Assembly: GCA_022578965.1 (NCBI GenBank)
Contig: MU400548.1
Span: 248,001-312,000, forward strand
Direction: 5' to 3'
From: Xylaria sp. FL1777
Lineage: Eukaryota > Ascomycota > Sordariomycetes > Xylariales > Xylariaceae
DNA length: 64,000 nucleotides
Below the pieces are notes generated by a model. The model saw nothing but the letters and a program-made list of their open reading frames with translations, had not been told where the DNA came from and made no database searches. Position numbers and translations under genes: made by a program. Shown in pieces: positions 56,601 through 64,000 of this stretch (position 1 is its first letter; each line of letters opens with the position of its first letter).

Positions 56601-59600
56601 TTTTAAAGATTTAACTTAAACATAGCATTTTTAAAAAAGCTTATAGTTCGTATTATAACGCTTAGTTCTTAATATAAAAAAAAAATAAAAAAGTTTAATT
56701 AATTAATTTAGCTATAAAAATAAACGCAATTATTATATATAATATTAATTTTTTTTAAAGCTATAATAAGTTTTCTAAAAAGTTTGCAATATATAAAATA
56801 ATTTTTATAGTTAATTTATTTTTAAAATATAATTAAATATTACTTTTTATTTTTAGCTAAGCAATAATTGCTTTTTTTATATTAATAAGCTTTTTTTAAA
56901 TAATTACTTTTTTATAAAAAGCAACAAATTTAATAGCTTAATTTCTAAAAGTGCTATTAAAAGTTTTATATAATATATTATTAATAAAATATAAACTTTT
57001 TTTTAATAATATAATAATTAAAAAATTTATTATTAAGTATAATAATTATAAAGTTGCTTTAAATATTAAGTAATTTATACTAAAACATTTTAAGAATTTT
57101 AATATTATGCTGCTTAATTTTAAGTTAGCTAAAATTATAGCTAATATATTTAAAAGCAAATAAACAAAACAAACAACTAAAATAATTAATTATATATATA
57201 GCACTAATAGTAAAAGCTTAGTAAAAGCAAAAGTAATAAAAATTCTTAAGTAAAAAACTTGCAAAAATATTACAGAAATATAGTTTTTTTTAAAAATAAT
57301 AATATATTATTAAATATAAATATAAAGGTATATTATAATTGCAAAACTATTAATAGTTTTATTATGGAAAAATAAGCTGTTTTGCTTTAAAAAACCGTAA
57401 AAAAAAGCCATAAAAAAGCTTTAAAAAGCTATTATAATAGCTTTTATTTTTATTACTTTTAATTATATAAAAGAACTTATTTAATTAAAAGTTAATGCTT
57501 TTAAAACTAGCTAAAGCGCTATTTTATACTAAAAGGTTAATAAAGTTATTAAATTAGCAAAATATAAGTTTAAAACATAAAAAAGCCTTAAAAAAAATAT
57601 AATGCTATAAAATTAAAAAGGCTTACTATTATTAAAACCTTTTAAAAGTTATATAACTATTTCTATAAAATTACGTTTTATTTAAAAATTAATACAAAAG
57701 TTTTTATAGCTTAGCTAAACAATAAATTTTTAGTATTATTAAATGCTTAATTAACAAAATAAATAGCTTATATAAAAACTTTTGATTTTATATTTTATTA
57801 TATGCTAAAAAAAAAACATATAGTTATTAATAAGCTTTTTAAAAAACTTTTTAAACTATTAAATAAATTAAATAATTATTAAAAAGAAAATATAAAAGAT
57901 TTTATTGATTTTTAATTATATATAATAGCTATTACTATTATATATAAGAAATTAGGCAATTAATTAATTAAAAGCTTAGTATATTAAAAAATAAAACCTT
58001 TGTTATATTTAAAAAAAAATTAAAGCAAAAAAAGCAAGCAAATTGCTAAGTATTTTATTTTTAAGCAAGTTTTAAAAAAACTTATAACAAAGAAAAAGCA
58101 AAGTTACTTTAAAAAAAAAGCCCTTAAATTTTTTGTTAATAAGTTTATTTTTTAAAAAAAAGCAAAGTTTAAAAAAATGCTAAAAAAGATTATTAATAAT
58201 AAAAAAACCTAAAAAGCTTTTATTAAAAAAAACCATAAAAAAATAACATATAAAAGCTAAATATTTATAACTTAATAAATAACTTAAAAATATTACTAAA
58301 AAGGCTTTTATTAAAATATTTATGTTATAATTACTAGTTGCTTTAATTGTTAAAAATCTATTAATAATAAAAGAACTAAAAAACATTATTTTAATTACTT
58401 TTTAGATTTTTTAGTTTTTTAAGTTATAAATATATAAACTATATTATTAAGCAATAGATTTAAAGTTATTATAAAAGCAAAATGCAAAATAACAACTTAT
58501 TTAAAAACTAAACTTTTAAAACATGTAGATTTTTTAAAAATACTTAAATTTATTAAAAAAAAAATTATATTTTAATATAAAGTTCTTATAAAAATTAAGT
58601 ATAACAATAGTTCTAAATTCAAAAAAAAAATAAAAAATGTAATAAATATTTTAAGCTATAAAATGAACTATAGTTTAGTTTATTATTTTTAAGCTTAAAG
58701 CTTTATTAAAAAAAGCTATAAGCTAATAAAAAAAAGCTTTATATAAGTAATAAATAAAACCGGAAAAAATTAGCTAAAATATTTAAACTTAGTAATATAA
58801 ACAAATTGCACTTTTATATATTATTATAGCTATAGCTTATATAAACTAATATATAAAAAAATATTAATTTTGCTAGTAAAAAATATAATATTAACATAAA
58901 AAATAATTAAGTAGCAAAATGTTGCTTTTTATAAAGATTTTATTAAAGCTAAAATTAAGCAGCTAAAACGCTACAACTAAGATATTATAAAGGTTAAAGC
59001 AATTATAACTAAGAAAAAAAGATTAGCTATAAAAGCTAAATTTCAGAAAAACGCTTATAAAATTAAATAATTATTTAAAAAAAGCTTTTTTGTTTTTTTT
59101 TATAATACTATGCTTTTAATAAATAAGTTTAATAACAAAAAGCTATTATATAAATAAATTAGCTTTTATAAAATTAAAAAAAATGTTAATTATAAATAAT
59201 ACTAATTAGCAAAACTAACTAGCAAAAAATTAAAAAAGTTATTTTTTTTTAAAAAATTAAAATAATTTATATAAAATAACTAAAAGTACTAAAAACTAAA
59301 AAATCTTAATTTTAATATATAAACTATTAATACTATAGCTATTTATTAAAGATTAAACTAAAATAATAAAGCTTTTAATAATTAAGGCTATAATAATTAA
59401 GCTATAAAAAGCAAAAAAAATATAACAAATTATAAAAGCTTTTTAAGTTTATAAAAGCTATAGTATAACTTTTAGCATTTTAAATATTTTAAGTACTAAA
59501 AAATATAATAGCTTACTTTATTTTTTTAGCTACTATATTATAAAGCGCTTTAAAAAGTAATAACTAATAAAAGTTAAAGCAATAGATTTTTTTTTTTTTA

Positions 59601-62545
59601 TTTTTTGTTTTTTTACTAATTATTTTGTTTTTTATTTTTACTAATTGTATAAATTTATATAATTAAGTTATAATGCATAAAACTATTTTTTTTGCTTAAA
59701 ACTAAGCGTGTTTTTTATAGCTTTTTTTTTATTAGTTTTATATTTATTAGTTTTATAGTAGTTAGTTTATTAATACTTTTTTTATTATTACGCTAAAAAT
59801 ATAAGTCTTTATTTTATTTTAACGTTTTTTAAATAATTAAATAGCTTAGTTTTAATATAAATTATTATTGCTTTTTTTTAAAAATGCATAAAAATAAAAA
59901 AAACAAAAGTAAAAACTGCTTATTAATTTTAATTACTTAAGTTTATTTTATTATACTAATGCTTACATATAAGTTTTTTTACTTTTGATTGTTTTATTAC
60001 TTTTATTTAAAATTAAATAGCTTTTTTTGCTTTTAGTTTAAACTATTTAATATTTAATAAAAACTTTAAAACTACTAAAAAGCAAAAAACATTATTACTA
60101 TACTTTAAGAAATTATTAGTTTATATTTTATATATTTAAACTATTAATAATAACTTAAAGCTACTATTAAGCAATAATAAGTATTTAATAAAACAATAAA
60201 TGCTTAAGCAAAATTTAAAGCAAGCTTAATAAAAATAAAATCTTGCTATAAAAAATTAAGCAAGATTATTTAATTATATAAAGCTAAGAAAATAAAAACT
60301 AAAAAGAAAACAGAAAAGGATTTAATAATCTAGTATTAATAATTTTTATTTTATATATTTTTGATTTTTTTGTTGCAAAAGTTTTATATATTTGCTTTTA
60401 TAAATGTTATAACTTAACTTTTTATATAATAACTATTTTTTTTTTATTTATTACGCTTAAAAAGAAATTTATAAGCTATATAATAAAAAAAGATAATTAT
60501 AAATTATATTAAAAAAAACATTGCTATATAAGCAAATTGTTTAATTTTTTTATTTTATTTTACTTTATATAATTTATTTAATTTATTTTTTTAGCTATTT
60601 TTTTAAACATTTAAGCATTATACTAATTTTTTAAACAATACTAAATTATTGCTTATTAATATTACTTTTAATAAGCTAAGTAATAAAATTAGCTTAAAAA
60701 AAACGCTTTAACCTGCGTTTTAATTTAGTTTTTTTTTTAGTTAAACAAACAAAGGTATTTTTAATTAAAACTATTTATTTTTTAAAGTTTTTAAACATAA
60801 AATCTTTTTTAACTGCTATAGTTATTATATTAGCTTTAAGATATTTAGCTATATTACTTTTAATCTTATAAAATAAATAGTTTTATAACTAAATAATAAA
60901 CGCGCAGTTAATATATATATTAAACTTTTATTTTAAAATAGTATAGCAAAAAAAAAAAAAATAAAGCTTTATATATTTTTTGCTTTTAGCTATTATTAAT
61001 AATTATTTATAATGCTTATAAAATATAACATTTTATATTTTAAATAGCTATATAAACATAGCTATAAATTAATAAAAGTTATAAAAAATTTAATATATAT
61101 ATTTGCTTTAAAAACTGCTTTTAGTTGTTTTTATATATAATAAGCAAAATTTTAAGTGCTTTTGCTTTTTTATTTAGCTAAAGCTAGCTTAAATATATTA
61201 ATTTATATAACATATATAAAAAAAATTATAATTAACTTTTTATTAAATATATTTGCTACTAGTATTACTACTAAGAATTTTAATTTATAAATAACTTAAT
61301 GCTTAGTTATATAAAACAAAAAAAATTAGCTAAATAAAAAAAACAAGATTTAAAAAAAAAAAAAGCACATATATTTTGCTATTTATTAATAAACTTAACT
61401 TTTTAAATATTATAAGTATAACTGTTTATTAGCTAAATAATATTAATTTTCTAAATATTAATTAACTGCTATAATGCTTTTTAATTATTTAAAACTTTAT
61501 TAATAACGCAAAAATTATTTTTTAAATGCTTAATTAAGCAAGCATTAATTGTGCTACTTAAAAATAAAAACTCTATAATAAAAGCATAAACTAAATAATT
61601 TAAAGACTTAAGCACTAAGAAAAAAAATTATAAAAAAAATCTAAGCTTTAAAACTACTTAAGAAAAAACAAATTAAAAAAAAAAACAAGCTTTTCTTTTA
61701 TATTTACTAAAGCTTAAGTTATTTATTTTGCTATTAATAGCAATAAATATTTAAAAAAAGTAAGTTATAAATATATTAAAAAAAAAGTTAAAAAATAACT
61801 ACTTAACTAATTAAAACTACTTTATTTGTTTATTTTTTAATTAATACTAATATAAACATATAAAAAATAATTGTTATAAAAACATTTAACAATTAATAAT
61901 TTATTTTAGTAATAAAATAATTAATTAATAAATTAAAAATAGTATAATAAGTTTATAAAAAAAAAGTATGCTAGTTTAAAAATATGTATTTTAGTTTTTT
62001 TTTTATTATATTTGCTTTATTAAATCTTTTATTTATATTTAACTTTGTTATTTTATTTATTTAATAAGTTTTAACTTTTTATATTTAGTATAAATGCTTT
62101 TAGCATTTATATTTAAAAGATTTTACAATTATTAAAAAGTAATAACTTAAATTAGCAATTAAAAATATTAAACTATATATAATAAGTAGTATTAATATTA
62201 ATACTTATATTTTATACTTTTTATATTATTTGCTTTTGTACTTTTAATTTATATTAAAATTTTTAACTTGCTTGCATTTTTTATTTAATTGCAAAATATA
62301 ACAAAAATATATATATGCTTAAATATTATTAAGGATTGTTTTTACTATATATATACGCTTTTAATTATTATATTCTTTATTTTTAAAAAAGTTATTAATA
62401 CTGCAAATTAGTTAAAAATAAAGGCATTTTTTTTTAAAAGTTTTAAAAAGCTAACATTTAATACTAAAACATACAAACAACTAGCATAAAAAATAGCAAA
62501 CTTTAAAAAAAAAGCAAAAAGAAAAAAAAATAAACATATATTAAA

Positions 62546-62848
62546 ATAAAGCTATATAATCGCGCAAGATTTATTATAACACTTCAATTGCAAAAAAATA
62601 AGTTATAACTTATATATTTAAGCAATTAAGCCATATATAAATTAAGAAATTAAACAATTAATTAAAAAGCTATTTAATAATATAAAATAAAGTAATTATA
62701 GCTAATTTTTATTATGTTATATATAATAATTAAATTTATACTTTAAAATTTAGCATAATATTTATATTTTTATTTTTATTATATAATTTAGCTTAAACTT
62801 ATTTTAATTAGCTAGTTAGCTTATTTAACTACTTTATTTTATTTTAAT
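62546..62848 (-). repeat. Long inverted repeat, right end of a 12.5-kb span
   Basis: Reverse-complement partner of 50350-50652. Between the two lie ~11.9 kb of extremely AT-rich DNA without intact genes. Long terminal repeats in inverted orientation point to a large DNA transposon or to two inverted copies of a shorter repeat. Any transposase can no longer be read. Confidence 0.8.
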
Positions 62849-64000
62849 TTTTTTTTATTAAAATATAGCTACTTTTAGTTTATTTTAATACTTATAATTA
62901 TAAAGTTTTTTATTTTTATTAGCGTTTTTTAAATAAAATTAATATTATTTTTTTTTGCTTATTTAGTTTTATAAGTTTTTTTTTATTTTTTTTGCTATAT
63001 TTAAAAATAGCTTAAGCTTTAATGCTTATAAAAACATTATAGCTTTATTAAAACTAGTTTTAGCTTTTTTATATATTTAAATATATAAGCAAAAGCTTTT
63101 AAAAATGCTTAATATTTTTTTTATAAAAGTACTTATAAAAAGTTTATACTTTTTTTTTTTTAAACTATTAAGCTTAGCTAAGTTTTATATTTAGCTTATT
63201 ATACTTAAAAGAAAAAATATTTGCAAAAGTATTTATAGCAAAATAACTTTGCATTATTAAAACGTTTTTATATTATTTATAATAGGATTTTTTTAGTATA
63301 ACTATTAGTTTTTTTTGCTAAAAACTTTTTTTGCGCTTTAAAATAAAAAGTACTAAAAAAGCAAAATAATTAACTTTTAGTTTTTTTTTTAGCGTTTTTT
63401 TTTTATTTTATGTATTTTTAACGCTTAATAATAAAAAAGCTAATTTATTAAATCTAAAAAAAGTTGCTTTTAGTTTTTTTAAGAAATAATAAAGCTTAGC
63501 GCTTATTAAAAGCAATAAATATAAATCTTTTTGCAACTTAAAGCTAAAATATTTTTTAAAGTTTGTTTTTAAAAATTAAATAAGCTATTTATAACTTTTT
63601 TAATTATTAATATTTTTTTTTAAATATTAGCTTATTAAGTTATAAAACATATAATATAAATATAAAGCTTTAATAAATTTATATATATAATTATTATGCT
63701 AGCAAAAGCAAAAAAATATAAAATAGCTTAATATAACCTTTATATTAAAATGTTTTATTATTTAATACTTTTGTAATTTTTAAAAAACTTGTTTGTTATT
63801 TTTATTAGTAGTATATTTAAAGTTTAAAATATATGCTACTTTTAAAACAATATTAATAAAAATAATAATTTAATAATTGTTTAAGCAATATTTTATTATA
63901 AAATATTTTATTTAAAAAGTTATAGCAATTATTATAGTTTATTTTATGTTTTGCTAGTTTATAAAAAGATTTTTTATAAATTAGCTATACTTAAGTTTAA

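Larger units (their letters stand above)
48540..64000. other. Extremely AT-rich block, repeat decayed by C-to-T mutation (RIP-like)
   Basis: From about 48540 to the window end the sequence is nearly A and T, with rough GC of 10-15 percent in sampled lines. No open frame of meaningful length exists; the few over 60 codons are Ile/Asn/Lys/Phe-rich and reflect composition. It is what remains of repeats after heavy C-to-T mutation, as done by repeat-induced point mutation, and could be centromeric or subtelomeric heterochromatin. In ten lines read closely, 34 of 37 surviving C are preceded by A or G. It contains tandem units, a fold-back element and a pair of long inverted repeats, listed separately. 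Length beyond the window is unknown. Confidence 0.85.

Noticed and set aside
58180..58386. 68-codon frame in the AT block
   Set aside because: Made of Phe, Ile, Asn, Lys, Leu codons as AT-rich DNA gives by chance; no domain and no start context.
63900..64000. Window end as a telomere
   Set aside because: No TTAGGG or CCCTAA repeats are present; the AT block simply runs off the window.

Overview
The window is nuclear DNA of a filamentous ascomycete (Pezizomycotina, most likely a Sordariomycete). Genes are split by short introns (53-231 bp) with GT/AG ends. There is a HET-domain gene, a Zn2Cys6 regulator, fungal-type secreted enzymes, and a very AT-rich block whose mutation pattern is that of repeat-directed C-to-T decay. 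No bacterial-type operons, tRNA, rRNA or telomere repeats were seen.

Layout. 1-2.7 kb: 5' part of a Zn2Cys6 regulator (minus strand), an LTR-like repeat, and a tiny secreted peptide precursor with two 15-residue repeats behind a dibasic site. 3.3-24.5 kb: the core block, with a SCY1/SCYL2 pseudokinase, a HET-domain protein, mitochondrial branched-chain aminotransferase, complex I ESSS subunit, a DUF7918-type acidic protein, seipin and an F-BAR/SH3 cytokinesis scaffold. All but the aminotransferase are on the minus strand. 24.5-39 kb: looser, accessory-like DNA with a small unknown gene, an SRPBCC-fold protein, a secreted PL20 glucuronan lyase with CBM1, a beta-propeller lectin-like protein, a second LTR-like copy and a Fig1-family membrane protein. 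39.5-48.5 kb: a gene island (kinase, divergent basic partner, cupin protein, four-TM protein) lying between two inverted copies of a repeat, each next to AT-rich DNA. 48.54-64 kb: an almost pure A+T block without credible genes. It holds a fold-back element with a GC-preserved core and a pair of ~300-bp inverted repeats 12.5 kb apart.

The core genes do not form a pathway. They serve vesicle traffic, amino-acid metabolism, respiration, lipid droplets and septation. Points most worth a second look: the repeat-peptide precursor at 2.5 kb, the divergent kinase/partner pair at 41-44.5 kb, and the architecture of the AT block (12.5-kb element with long inverted ends, surviving cytosines almost always after a purine, fold-back element). 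Gene models were built by eye; multi-exon genes are given as whole spans with exon coordinates in the evidence.
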